This document shows, piece by piece, positions 1-6,979 of a stretch of 18,557 bases of DNA (positions are counted from its first letter, which is position 1; every line of letters starts with the position of its first letter). The DNA lies in the NCBI GenBank assembly GCA_023421115.1, contig JAEZUI010000198.1, positions 1 to 18,557 of the forward strand. The letters run 5' to 3'. The position numbers and the translations under genes were made by a program. Below the pieces are notes generated by a model. It was given only the letters and a program-made list of their open reading frames with translations. It did not search any database and was not told where the DNA came from. This stretch comes from Bacillota bacterium (GTDB taxonomy: Bacteria > Bacillota > Clostridia > Acetivibrionales > Acetivibrionaceae).

Positions 1-2
1 CA

Positions 3-914
3 ATTGATATAGGTAAGAGTGATGACGGAAAAATCAGAGCATTATCCCATCAAGCAGCTGCTGCGGCTGTAGGTTATAAAAGAGATATGGCTACAAAATA
101 TCTTGGAACAGATGATCCTGCGAAAATAGGTGAAATGTTCTCATCTGCAGAAAAAATTATTGAAACAGGTAATAAACTTAAAGAAGCAAGTGGTGGAAAA
201 GCAAAACTATTCCCAGGTATGGCTGAGTTGATGAGGATGTACTTAGGTGCTCGTGACAAAGCTTGGGTAGTAGACGGAAAATTAACTATAGATCCTAAAA
301 TAGAAGAATTCGTAGATAATGCTAAGAAATTGAGAGAAGCAGGTGCTGAAGGTGGATTGGAAGCATGGTCTCCTCAATGGTCAGCAGCAATAACAGATGA
401 TATACATTTCGCATATGCAATACCAACATGGGGTGTGCAATGGATTATTGATGTTAACCAACCAGAAGACCAAAAAGGAAAAGGTAATTGGGGGCTTGCA
501 AAAGCACCAGCTCCATATACATGGGGAGGCACTTGGTTCGGAATATTCAGTGGTAGCTCAAATAAAGAACTTGCATGGGAATTTATCAAATTTATTACTC
601 TTAATGAAGAACAAGCAATAGATTGGGCTAAGAAAAGCGGTGATTTTATAAGTAATCTTGCAGCTATTGATACTCTATCAAAAGATGCAACCGTAGTAAG
701 TAAGACTGTAAATCAAAACCCGTATGAATTCTTTGGTCCTATGATAGATGATATAAATGGTTTAATTATAACACAGTATGACGATCAGATTACAAACGTA
801 TTCCAAGATGCTATGCTTAGCTATCTTGCTGGTAATACTACAAAAGATCAAATGTGGGCTCAGTTCAAGGATCAAGTTAGAAGTGACCTTGGAGAGCAGA
901 TAACAGTTGAATAG
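3..914 (+). CDS. Sugar ABC transporter substrate-binding protein, family 1 (5' end cut by window)
   Basis: This is the C-terminal ~303 residues of an extracellular solute-binding protein. Such lipoproteins bind oligosaccharides outside the cell and pass them to an ABC permease. The frame is open to the left edge (it reads IDIGKSDDGKIRALSHQAAA before the first ATG at 87). That ATG lacks a convincing ribosome binding site and sits inside normal family sequence, so I treat the gene as partial. Visible are family features: an aromatic-rich stretch (AYAIPTWGVQW, GTWFGIF) that probably lines the sugar pocket, the GSSNKELAWEFIKFIT segment typical of family-1 binding proteins, and a helical C-terminus. 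A hairpin terminator follows at 952-993. Permease genes, if linked, would lie left of the window. Beta-glucan or cellodextrin is a plausible ligand class from the suspected host, but the sequence does not prove it. Confidence 0.88.
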   Translation: MDIGKSDDGKIRALSHQAAAAAVGYKRDMATKYLGTDDPAKIGEMFSSAEKIIETGNKLKEASGGKAKLFPGMAELMRMYLGARDKAWVVDGKLTIDPKIEEFVDNAKKLREAGAEGGLEAWSPQWSAAITDDIHFAYAIPTWGVQWIIDVNQPEDQKGKGNWGLAKAPAPYTWGGTWFGIFSGSSNKELAWEFIKFITLNEEQAIDWAKKSGDFISNLAAIDTLSKDATVVSKTVNQNPYEFFGPMIDDINGLIITQYDDQITNVFQDAMLSYLAGNTTKDQMWAQFKDQVRSDLGEQITVE

Positions 915-951
915 TGTCAAAAAATACATATTCAATATAAAAGTACAAAGC

Positions 952-993
952 CCATCATGGAAGGTTTAAGCCTCTATGATGGATTTTGTTTTA
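952..993 (+). terminator. Rho-independent terminator after the first binding-protein gene
   Basis: CCATCAT (952-958) pairs with ATGATGG (976-982), with a few further pairs inside. The hairpin is followed by a T-rich tail (TTTTGTTTT). It lies 38 bases past the stop codon, so transcription of the transporter gene probably ends here. Confidence 0.8.
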
Positions 994-1012
994 CCTTTAT
1001 AACATAAGCCCT

Positions 1013-1042
1013 AAAAAAGGAGTGTTTATAACTTTCCTTTTT
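1013..1042 (-). terminator. Terminator of the DUF6106-like gene
   Basis: On the minus strand AAAAAGGA (from 1042 down) pairs with TCCTTTTT (ending about 1014) around a 13-base loop, followed by more T. The 5' arm overlaps the stop codon of the gene at 1041-1547. The A/T symmetry could let it act in both directions. Confidence 0.55.
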
Positions 1043-1547
1043 AGCTGAAAGCTTTTCTGTTAAAGGTCCTTATAATGTCTAGAATCTCGCTGTCAGGTTC
1101 AAAGTACACAATAACTTTATTACTATTGTAATGTGTTATAAAAAAGTACGCGTCTTCCGAATTCATTGAGCTAACGGCATGAATTTTAGACGTTACACTA
1201 TCAACCGATATGTTATGTCTATCGCTTGAGACCTTGTCAATCATTTCAAACTGTCTGCAACTACCGGTAAAAATTCTTTTTCTCTTTCTTTTTGAAATTA
1301 TTTTAGATATTTCTAAGTCTCCAGATGTAAGAGAGTACTCATATTCAATATTTCTTCCTGTAATAACTATATACCCCGCATATCCTAAGGCTGCTACAAA
1401 AGCCAATCCTATTCCAAAATAAAGTGGCCCGGCTATTGATATTATTAAGAAAGCAGCAATGAATGAGATTATAATGGTACCCAATATAATAAGGTAATCT
1501 ACATAATCTTTCTTTTTTGTAATAATTCTTTCAGTAAATAAATCCAT
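1041..1547 (-). CDS. DUF6106-like small membrane protein
   Basis: A 168-residue protein of unknown function. After a short charged N-terminus (MDLFTERIITKKKDYVDY) come two close hydrophobic helices (about residues 18-40 and 42-62), joined by a tight turn. A soluble beta-rich tail of ~100 residues follows (YEYSLTSGDLEISKIISKRKRKRI onward), resembling a PH-like fold. The layout and the 'MDxFxE-ITKKK' start agree with the clostridial DUF6106 family as I remember it; this is recognition, not a search. The ATG at 1547 is preceded by TGGAGATG at 1553-1560. It is transcribed divergently from the gene at 1800, and its terminator overlaps its own stop. The family's role is not known to me. Confidence 0.8.
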   Translation of the reverse strand: MDLFTERIITKKKDYVDYLIILGTIIISFIAAFLIISIAGPLYFGIGLAFVAALGYAGYIVITGRNIEYEYSLTSGDLEISKIISKRKRKRIFTGSCRQFEMIDKVSSDRHNISVDSVTSKIHAVSSMNSEDAYFFITHYNSNKVIVYFEPDSEILDIIRTFNRKAFS

Positions 1548-1653
1548 TTTATCATCTCCATAGTCATAAGTATTTTCTTATTTTATCTTCAAACTAATTA
1601 TAAATCAAGTGTTTAAATGATACAAATGCTATACAAAAATCTCAATTGTAAAT

Positions 1654-1673
1654 AAAATTCCTATAGGAATTTT
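1654..1673. repeat. Perfect 20-base palindrome between divergent genes
   Basis: AAAATTCCTATAGGAATTTT is fully self-complementary. It lies in the 252-base gap between the divergent genes at 1041-1547 and 1800-2405, and its right end touches a possible -35 box. It may be an operator for a dimeric regulator or a small bidirectional terminator. Confidence 0.6.
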
Positions 1674-1699
1674 GTTTAAGTTAATGTAAAATATATAGT
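1672..1699 (+). promoter_or_regulatory. Candidate sigma-A-type promoter for the gene at 1800
   Basis: TTGTTT (1672-1677) and TATAGT (1694-1699) are separated by 16 bases. The match to TTGACA/TATAAT is moderate, and the -35 box overlaps the palindrome at 1654-1673. About 100 bases of leader would follow. Confidence 0.3.
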
Positions 1700-1799
1700 A
1701 TTATAACTGCTGAAAATGATTCCGTAATTATTATCTTTTAGATATGGTTAATGTGCATTGCTTTTTTTGAAAAAATGAAAGGAGTAAGTATCTAATATT

Positions 1800-2405
1800 A
1801 TGATTAGAAAAAAGATAGAAAATTTTTGGTATTATCACAAAGTAAAAGTATTTGTAGGTATATTTGCAATTATAGCAATACTTATAGCAGGTAGTGCTGA
1901 CTCAGGTGGAGAAGCTGACCTTGAAATTGGTTATGTTATTGGGAAAAGTGAAGTTGTTTTGCAGAATGTAAATGAGAAAATGCCTGTTTTTGAGCGGTTA
2001 ATACAAGCTAAAGATAAAGAAAAAGCTATAATATCAGTTGTTCCATTGACTATTTCACGATTACAATTGGAGTTTACTATAGGTATATCCCATATTCTTC
2101 TATTAGATAAAGAAACTCTAGTACCACTTGCTGAAAATATTTTTTTTGAGCCACTTGACAATTATGTAGATAAATACAATATTGATACTAGTGATTATCC
2201 GGAAGTAAAGGCGGATCCTGGTAATACAAATGACTATAGGGTTTATGCTTTGCCGGTAAAAGAAATGGATTTGCTTTTAGAAATGGGATTTCCTGAAGAT
2301 TACTACTTCACCATAAGACTCCCTAAGGAAAAAGAAAGTGATGATGTTATGAGAAATAAAAATGCACATATTATCTTAGACTATATTTTAGATTATGAAA
2401 TGTAA
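1800..2405 (+). CDS. Membrane-anchored protein of unknown function
   Basis: A 201-residue protein with a basic N-terminus (MIRKKIENFWYYHKVKVF), one transmembrane helix at about residues 17-30, and an extracytoplasmic alpha/beta domain of about 165 residues. The 'KIxNFWYYHK' opening before a single helix is a pattern I associate with small hypothetical proteins of clostridia. No catalytic motif is visible. The domain has alternating strands and helices (DLEIGYVIGKSEVVL, AIISVVPLTIS, SHILLLDKETL), which could be a small periplasmic-binding-like fold, but this is speculative. The ribosome binding site AAAGGAG (1778-1784) is 15 bases from the ATG, longer than usual. No better in-frame start exists because a stop codon lies at 1785. 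It sits between two sugar-binding-protein genes. Confidence 0.75.
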   Translation: MIRKKIENFWYYHKVKVFVGIFAIIAILIAGSADSGGEADLEIGYVIGKSEVVLQNVNEKMPVFERLIQAKDKEKAIISVVPLTISRLQLEFTIGISHILLLDKETLVPLAENIFFEPLDNYVDKYNIDTSDYPEVKADPGNTNDYRVYALPVKEMDLLLEMGFPEDYYFTIRLPKEKESDDVMRNKNAHIILDYILDYEM

Positions 2406-2533
2406 AAAAATTGCAGTTGGCGTTTTTAGGAAGTTCGATTTAACAGCCTAGGGGAAATAAATTATACCTGAGTAAGTATAAAAGTTGAAATTTATTATGA
2501 TTTAGATTAAGATAAAATTAGGAAGTGATTGTT

Positions 2534-2562
2534 TTTACATAATTATGTATACTTTATGTAAA
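2534..2562. promoter_or_regulatory. Candidate operator with three ACATAA/TTATGT half-sites
   Basis: TTTACATAA (2534-2542) and TTATGTAAA (2554-2562) form a 9-bp inverted repeat. A further half-site between them makes a second palindrome, ACATAATTATGT (2537-2548). The cluster lies 86-114 bases before the start codon of the sugar-binding lipoprotein gene, in a position suited to a transcription factor. Confidence 0.45.
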
Positions 2563-2635
2563 TGATTTCTTAAAAGATTGAAGAATGGGTGTTTAGTATT
2601 TTGCAGAAAACATGTTACAAATTTTATTATACACT

Positions 2636-2642
2636 AGGGGGG
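2636..2642 (+). promoter_or_regulatory. Ribosome binding site fixing the start of the sugar-binding lipoprotein
   Basis: AGGGGGG lies five bases before the ATG at 2648. The upstream in-frame ATG at 2612 has no such site and would put twelve odd residues (MLQILLYTRGVN) ahead of a clean lipoprotein signal. 2648 is therefore the better start. Confidence 0.8.
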
Positions 2643-2647
2643 TAAAT

Positions 2648-4024
2648 ATGCTTAAAAAGGTAATTGTATTTTTACTAATTTCGTCGTTTTCGTTAAGTTT
2701 TGTTGCATGTGGGAAAGACACTAAAGCTCCAAAATCTACAATAGCACCTGATAATGCTGAAGCTAATCAAGAATTAGTTGAACCGGCATCTTTTTCTGGT
2801 AATATCAAGTTTTGGATAATGCCAAACAGTTCTTCTCCGGATAAAGACTTGTTGAGTGTGTGTCAACCCTTTTTAGATGCTAATCCGGAGGTAACAATTA
2901 CGCCTACGGTTGTTGACTGGGGAGCGGCATGGAGAAGACTTACTGCTGCTGCTACTACTGGTGATGCTCCGGATATAGCACAGCTTGGAACAACCTGGGT
3001 AGGGGCTATTTCCTATATGGAGGCATTAGAGGATTTAACTGACGATATTGACTGGAGTAAGTTTCAAGATTCAGTTTTAGATACATCTTCTCTTCTAGGT
3101 TCAGACAAAAAGACCGCTGTACCATGGTTTGCTGAGACAAGAGCGATTTTTTACAGAAAGGATGCTTGTCAAAAGGCAGGTGTTAATCCGGAAACTGATT
3201 TTGCTACCTGGGACAAATTCAAAGAAGCTTTACAGAAATTGAACAATATTGAAATTGATGGTGTAAAATTACCGGCACTTGGTATGCCTGGAAAGAATGA
3301 TTGGAACGTTCCACATAATTTTGCCCCATGGATTTATGGAGCAGGTGGGGACTTTGTGTCGGCTGATGGTAAGGAAGCTACATTTAACTCTACGGAAGCT
3401 TTAGAAGGCATTAAATTCTATTCAGAGCTTGCTTTGGAAGGATTAATGGATAATGCATCTTTGGAAAAGAGTACAAATGACGTTGAATCCGCATTTGCAA
3501 ACGGAGCGTATGCTGTTTCGATATTAGGTCCATGGAATATAACTACTCTTGAAAAAAATAAAGAGCAAGGAACAAATGAACTTGTTGACAAGATTGGGGT
3601 TGCTTTGATTCCAGAAGGTCCTGGTGGTAGAAAGGCATTTTTAGGAGGTAGCACGCTTTCCATATTCAAATCATCAAAGAATAAAGAAGCTTCAATAGCA
3701 CTTTTGGATTACTTAACTGAGAAAGAAGCACAGATTGTTTATGCTAAAATTACCGGTAACCTCCCTACAAATAAGGATGCTTATGAAGATAATTCGATAT
3801 CAGGTCACGAACTGCGTAAGGTATTCAAAGAGCAAATACAGTATGCAAAAGCTTATCCATCAATTGCTTCATGGGGTCCTGCTGAGAATTACTTTAAAGA
3901 AGGGTTAAGCAAGATATGGGATAATGTTATGGGCTTAAATGGAGCATATAATTACGAGGCTACTAAGAAAGCAGTTGATGAAGTAGTTGATAAGGTTAAT
4001 AGCGTAATTGAAGAAACAAAATAA
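2648..4024 (+). CDS. Sugar ABC transporter substrate-binding lipoprotein, family 1
   Basis: A 458-residue solute-binding lipoprotein. The signal peptide is MLKKVIVFLLISSFSLSFVAC, with a lipobox ending at Cys21 (FVAC|GK), so the mature protein is lipid-anchored outside the cell. The N-lobe begins at SGNIKFWIMPNSSSP. It contains the characteristic TTGDAPDIAQLGTTWV segment seen in maltose/oligosaccharide binding proteins. Further on come WFAETRAIFYRKD at the hinge and NWNVPHNFAPWIYGAGGDF, rich in aromatics likely to stack on sugar. GPWNITTLEK and FLGGSTLSIFKSSKNKEAS are also typical. The length suits the family. It is monocistronic here, with its own hairpin terminator and no permease in the window, so it must use transporter subunits encoded elsewhere, perhaps those left of the window. 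The substrate is unknown. Confidence 0.9.
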   Translation: MLKKVIVFLLISSFSLSFVACGKDTKAPKSTIAPDNAEANQELVEPASFSGNIKFWIMPNSSSPDKDLLSVCQPFLDANPEVTITPTVVDWGAAWRRLTAAATTGDAPDIAQLGTTWVGAISYMEALEDLTDDIDWSKFQDSVLDTSSLLGSDKKTAVPWFAETRAIFYRKDACQKAGVNPETDFATWDKFKEALQKLNNIEIDGVKLPALGMPGKNDWNVPHNFAPWIYGAGGDFVSADGKEATFNSTEALEGIKFYSELALEGLMDNASLEKSTNDVESAFANGAYAVSILGPWNITTLEKNKEQGTNELVDKIGVALIPEGPGGRKAFLGGSTLSIFKSSKNKEASIALLDYLTEKEAQIVYAKITGNLPTNKDAYEDNSISGHELRKVFKEQIQYAKAYPSIASWGPAENYFKEGLSKIWDNVMGLNGAYNYEATKKAVDEVVDKVNSVIEETK

Positions 4025-4042
4025 AACAAATATTAATATACT

Positions 4043-4086
4043 AAGGTCATTTCAAAAAATGTAATTGAATTTTTTGAAATGGCCTT
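4043..4086 (+). terminator. Long hairpin terminator after the sugar-binding lipoprotein gene
   Basis: A 17-bp stem (4043-4059 with 4070-4086, one T-G wobble) closes a 10-base loop and begins 19 bases after the stop. The A-run and T-run flank the loop inside the stem, and only a weak T tail (TTTAGATTT) follows. Confidence 0.7.
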
Positions 4087-4111
4087 TAGATTTGGTAAAG
4101 CGGGAAATATA

Positions 4112-4140
4112 TTGAAAAAATCTACCAAGCGGTTTAAAAT
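4112..4140 (+). promoter_or_regulatory. Sigma-A-type promoter for the 101-residue membrane protein
   Basis: TTGAAA (4112-4117), a 17-base spacer and TAAAAT (4135-4140) make a good match to the vegetative consensus. The boxes lie about 50 bases before the ATG at 4189. TTGGTA (4092-4097) and TACCAA (4123-4128) form an inverted repeat around the -35 box and could be a regulator site. Confidence 0.5.
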
Positions 4141-4188
4141 ATACTTGCAGTTTACTATAAGATAGACAAAAGTGGGGAATGAAAATTT

Positions 4189-4494
4189 ATGCATAATTTA
4201 AGTATAAATTACTCTATTTCAGTTTTCTTTGTTGTGTTATTATCAGCATCCATATTAAATTTATTGAAGCAGCATTTCATTTTTCAAGTTACAGGAATAG
4301 CTTTTTTATTTATGTTTATGATTATTAAGGTATCAGTATTATTCAAATCAAATTCTGATATACTATTGGTGGATCTGTATTATTCAATACTGCCAGTTTT
4401 AACCGCAATAGGGGCCTGTCTTGTTGCAATGGCTTTTGGATTTTGGATATTCCCCCCTATAAGAAGAATTTTAAGGATTAAAAAAGGCATATAA
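4189..4494 (+). CDS. Small three-helix membrane protein, unknown function
   Basis: A 101-residue, strongly hydrophobic protein that I do not recognise. Three membrane segments are visible at about residues 8-25, 29-51 and 62-88. It ends with a short basic tail (RRILRIKKGI), which suggests a cytoplasmic C-terminus. The ribosome binding site GGGGA at 4174-4178 is ten bases before the ATG. It has its own promoter candidate (4112-4140) and terminator (4547-4576), so it looks like a single-gene unit. No catalytic motif is present. Expression signals at both ends are the main reason to believe it is real. Confidence 0.65.
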   Translation: MHNLSINYSISVFFVVLLSASILNLLKQHFIFQVTGIAFLFMFMIIKVSVLFKSNSDILLVDLYYSILPVLTAIGACLVAMAFGFWIFPPIRRILRIKKGI

Positions 4495-4506
4495 AAAACT
4501 TTAAGA

Positions 4507-4580
4507 ACTCAAAAAAAGGGGCTGTATTTGAGAATTTAGCAACTTAGCTTTAGAGAACTTTACCTAAAGCTTTTTTGAGT
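4507..4580 (+). terminator. Nested hairpin terminator
   Basis: The core hairpin AGCTTTAG (4546-4553) / CTAAAGCT (4564-4571) is followed by six T and GAG. Upstream, ACTCAAAAAA (4507-4516) is complementary to TTTTTTGAGT (4571-4580), the terminator's own T tract. CTCAAA (4508-4513) can also pair with the nearer TTTGAG (4527-4532). Two competing folds are therefore possible. The structure is nearly symmetric and may stop transcription in both directions. Confidence 0.65.
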
Positions 4581-4745
4581 GTGAGGAAAATGAAAATATT
4601 ACATCTTCTAATTAAATTTCATCGCAAAGAGTACAAACAACTTATGATGATAACATTTGAAACTAATGTAACAAAAATTACAAAAAGGTTATCCGTATAA
4701 TATGACGAAATATTATGTAAACAAATATAGTTAGGAGATGTAAGC

Positions 4746-5816
4746 ATGAAGAGGACTTTATTACTGACAATTATTATTGCTACTTTCTTAATAGGTATAG
4801 GCCAGACCTATGCAGCAGGCCAATATTTTTCAGGGGTATGGGGAGTTACTTCATCTTCTAAAATAGCTGTGAGCGGATTGGCTGTAAATTTAGAGAGAGA
4901 TCCCGTATCAATTAATGATCGCTTGGTAGTGCCAGTGAGAACTGTTTTTTCTCAAATTGGTGCAAAGGTGGATTGGAACGAAGCACGAAACAAATTGGTT
5001 ATTACTAAAGGCAATGTCGAGATAATAATGTATATTGGTTATACCAACTGCTATGTTAATGGTGTTATAAAGGAAATGGAAGCACCCGCTGTATTGTTTA
5101 ATGGAACTGTCATGGTTCCGGTCAGATTTGTTGCGGAAGTATTTAATGTATCGGTAGGCTGGAGTGAAAAAAGTTCAACAGTTTATCTAGGAGAAATGCC
5201 ACAAGAGGTAATTGAAGAAATACCTGCAAGCGGGGGAAATTCTTCAAAGCTTAAAGGACGTGTTGTTGTGATTGATGCTGGACATGGAGGAACACAATCG
5301 GGTGCAGTATATGGCGGAGTAAAAGAAAAGGATTTAAACCTTAGCATTGCAAAAAAACTGTATACAAAGCTTAAAGAACTAGGCATTGTGACATATATGA
5401 CAAGAAACAATGATTCCACAGTAAGCTTATACTCAAGATCCGGTCTTGCAAATAGTAAAAATGCGGATTTGCTCATAAGTATTCACAATAATGCAGGTCT
5501 ATTAAAACATTCCGGTAGTATGACATTGTATTACCCCAGTTCATCAAAAACAAAAGGTAATTTATCATCTTATGAATTTGCAAGTATTGTACAAAGGAAT
5601 ATGTGCAATACTTTAGGGGCCAAAGATATGGGAGTTATTGAACGTACGGGCTTGGCTGTACTAAGAACTTCCAATATGCCAGCAGTAATAGCTGAAGTAG
5701 GTTATATGTCAAATGCTTCAGAACTTAGCAAATTAAAAACATCAGCTTATCAGGAAAAGGCAGCAGAAGCTTTAAAAAATGCAATTGTTGAAAGTCTTGA
5801 AAAGATGTACAAATAA
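4746..5816 (+). CDS. N-acetylmuramoyl-L-alanine amidase with copper amine oxidase N-terminal-like domain
   Basis: A 356-residue secreted peptidoglycan hydrolase that should cut the bond between N-acetylmuramic acid and L-alanine. Residues 1-23 are a signal peptide (cleavage likely after TYAA). Residues ~43-148 form a copper-amine-oxidase N-terminal-like 'stalk' domain (RLVVPVRTVFSQIGAKVDWN, then VMVPVRFVAEVFNVSVGW), a module common on clostridial exoproteins and thought to aid attachment. Residues ~171-353 are an Amidase_3 domain with all zinc ligands: His180 (DAGHGG), Glu194 (GVKEKDLNL) and His247 (SIHNN), plus catalytic Glu317 (AEVGYMSN). The ribosome binding site AGGAGATG is at 4733-4740, and a TATAAT box lies at 4696-4701 without a clear -35. 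A strong terminator follows, so it is likely monocistronic. Its job may be in vegetative wall turnover or sporulation; the sequence does not say which. Confidence 0.93.
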   Translation: MKRTLLLTIIIATFLIGIGQTYAAGQYFSGVWGVTSSSKIAVSGLAVNLERDPVSINDRLVVPVRTVFSQIGAKVDWNEARNKLVITKGNVEIIMYIGYTNCYVNGVIKEMEAPAVLFNGTVMVPVRFVAEVFNVSVGWSEKSSTVYLGEMPQEVIEEIPASGGNSSKLKGRVVVIDAGHGGTQSGAVYGGVKEKDLNLSIAKKLYTKLKELGIVTYMTRNNDSTVSLYSRSGLANSKNADLLISIHNNAGLLKHSGSMTLYYPSSSKTKGNLSSYEFASIVQRNMCNTLGAKDMGVIERTGLAVLRTSNMPAVIAEVGYMSNASELSKLKTSAYQEKAAEALKNAIVESLEKMYK

Positions 5817-5828
5817 CATCTCCTCCTA

Positions 5829-5868
5829 AACCGGCACCAAAAAACAAGGTGTCGGTTAATTTTTTTTT
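5829..5868 (+). terminator. Strong rho-independent terminator after the amidase gene
   Basis: AACCGGCACC (5829-5838) pairs with GGTGTCGGTT (5848-5857) over ten base pairs, including one G-T, with a nine-base loop. A run of nine T (5860-5868) follows. This is one of the clearest terminators in the window. Confidence 0.93.
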
Positions 5869-5869
5869 A

Positions 5870-5878
5870 TGGTATAAT
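5870..5878 (+). promoter_or_regulatory. Extended -10 promoter for the DUF3842 gene
   Basis: TGGTATAAT is a perfect TATAAT with the upstream TG of extended -10 promoters. It starts just after the T-run of the preceding terminator, about 70 bases before the ATG at 5947. No good -35 box is visible. Confidence 0.4.
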
Positions 5879-5946
5879 ACTATGAATATAGATTACAAAT
5901 AATAAATTGTAAAAATTACAGTATTAGATATTTTTGGGGTGATAGG

Positions 5947-6360
5947 ATGAAAATAGCTGTTGTTGATGGCCAAGGTGGAGGTATAGGTAAGACCATAGTG
6001 GAAAAATTGAGAAGAGAATTACCGGAAGGAACTCATATTGTTGCGTTAGGTACGAATGCGTTAGCCACAATGCTTATGCTCAAAGCAGGCGCTAATGAAG
6101 GTGCGTCAGGGGAAAATGCAATAGTTGTCAACTCTGCCAAGGTTGATATAATAGTTGGCGTAATAGGTATAATAGTTGCAAATGCTATGATGGGTGAATT
6201 GACACCAAAGATGTCAGAAGCAATTGCATCAAGCTCGGCTAAGAAAGTATTAATACCCTTAAATCGCTGTAATATACAAGTTGTAGGCATAAATAATGAT
6301 CCGTTACCTTACCATATAGATAGTGCTGTTGATATAATCAAAAAGAACTTAAAGGGGTAA
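5947..6360 (+). CDS. DUF3842 family protein
   Basis: A 137-residue cytoplasmic protein matching the clostridial DUF3842 family as I recognise it. It opens with a Rossmann-like glycine-rich loop (MKIAVVDGQGGGIGKTIVEKL), the pattern of a nucleotide or dinucleotide binding site. The middle, with GTNALATMLMLKAGANEGASGENAI, and the later segment ANAMMGELTPKMSEAIASSSAKKVLIPLNRC are conserved-looking. The length fits the family, which has no established function known to me. The start is supported by GGGGTGAT a few bases before the ATG. No strong terminator follows; a hairpin at 6419-6443 is the first candidate and faces the convergent gene. Confidence 0.85.
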   Translation: MKIAVVDGQGGGIGKTIVEKLRRELPEGTHIVALGTNALATMLMLKAGANEGASGENAIVVNSAKVDIIVGVIGIIVANAMMGELTPKMSEAIASSSAKKVLIPLNRCNIQVVGINNDPLPYHIDSAVDIIKKNLKG

Positions 6361-6418
6361 TCTTATTCAAAGTATTAGCAGGTTTTAAAATTAGGCACAG
6401 TGATCAAAATAGTAAAAT

Positions 6419-6443
6419 ATGCTGTAAAAAACTATTGCAGCAT
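6419..6443 (-). terminator. Hairpin at the end of the small minus-strand gene
   Basis: ATGCTGTAA (6419-6427) pairs with TTGCAGCAT (6435-6443), nine pairs with one T-G. It overlaps the stop codon of the gene at 6432-6644. Reading on the minus strand it is followed by ATTTTACTATTTT, a weak T tract. It may also stop transcription from the DUF3842 side. Confidence 0.45.
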
Positions 6444-6644
6444 GTACATAAAGCTTGTTATATTTTCATGTAAGATATCAGGATCTAATCTGCCTTTTTG
6501 AGCATCTACAAATAGATTTTCATAAGCTTCCAAGGCTCTTTTTATATGTTGTTTTTTTTCATAGCTCCAGTCAGGGCTACTTTGAAATTCCTTAATGTCA
6601 TCAATATAGGTCTTTATTATTTCAAGAGTCTTTTCATTTGTCAA
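6432..6644 (-). CDS. Small helical protein, TTG start, unknown function
   Basis: A 70-residue acidic, helix-rich protein (MTNEKTLEIIKTYIDDIKEFQ...). It has no signal peptide or membrane segment, and I do not recognise its family. The start codon is TTG at 6644, supported by an ideal AAGGAGG at 6653-6659 with eight bases of spacing. No ATG or GTG is available in frame nearby. The strength of this site and the hairpin overlapping the stop argue that the gene is translated. It contains WSYEKKQHIKRALEAYENLF, a probable amphipathic helix suited to protein-protein contact. It is transcribed away from mutS2. Confidence 0.7.
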   Translation of the reverse strand: MTNEKTLEIIKTYIDDIKEFQSSPDWSYEKKQHIKRALEAYENLFVDAQKGRLDPDILHENITSFMYMLQ

Positions 6645-6867
6645 AATTAAAACCTCCTTATAGACCTGCTTTTTTAGGGTATTGTATAAGTATAGGTTTT
6701 TCTTTAGATAAATAAATTATGCAAGGGAAATATTACTATTTATGGATTTTCAATCGTTTGAACAAGGTCAAAATCGAAAAGAATATATTTTAACAATTTC
6801 ATCACCAAGGCTTATTATAGCATAAAAATGCGGAACACTACAATTAACAATAGCATTCATTATATAT

Positions 6868-6895
6868 TTCACTTAAGGTGTTTTTTTGCTATAAT
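6868..6895 (+). promoter_or_regulatory. Promoter of mutS2 with extended -10
   Basis: TTCACT (6868-6873), a 16-base spacer and TATAAT (6890-6895) are present. The -10 is preceded by TGC, giving the extended form TGCTATAAT. The predicted start leaves a leader of about 75 bases before the ATG at 6980. Confidence 0.6.
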
Positions 6896-6910
6896 ATATA
6901 AAACATAAAA

Positions 6911-6960
6911 AATGGTTTTCATAGGTACTACTTTTATGTTAAGCTCTGAAAATAACCATT
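6911..6960 (+). repeat. Inverted repeat in the mutS2 leader
   Basis: AATGGTTTT (6911-6919) pairs with AAAATAACCATT (ending 6960), nine pairs with a one-base bulge, around a ~31-base loop. The hairpin ends directly before the AGGAAAGG ribosome binding site (6961-6967 region) and would form in the 5' leader RNA. Confidence 0.4.
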
Positions 6961-6979
6961 AGGAAAGGTAACTTTATAT

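Larger units (their letters stand above)
6645..6979. other. Divergent intergenic region before mutS2
   Basis: These 335 bases separate the small minus-strand gene from mutS2. They hold the minus-strand ribosome binding site (6653-6659), a good mutS2 promoter (6868-6895) and a leader hairpin (6911-6960). I see no open reading frame with a ribosome binding site, no tRNA and no known riboswitch in 6665-6865, which is simply A/T-rich. Confidence 0.6.

Noticed and set aside
87..89. ATG at 87 as the true start of the first gene
   Set aside because: The frame is open back to base 3 with family-like sequence, and no ribosome binding site precedes 87. The gene is cut by the window edge.
2612..2647. 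Upstream start (ATG 2612) for the sugar-binding lipoprotein
   Set aside because: It lacks a ribosome binding site and would displace the lipoprotein signal from the N-terminus. ATG 2648 follows AGGGGGG.
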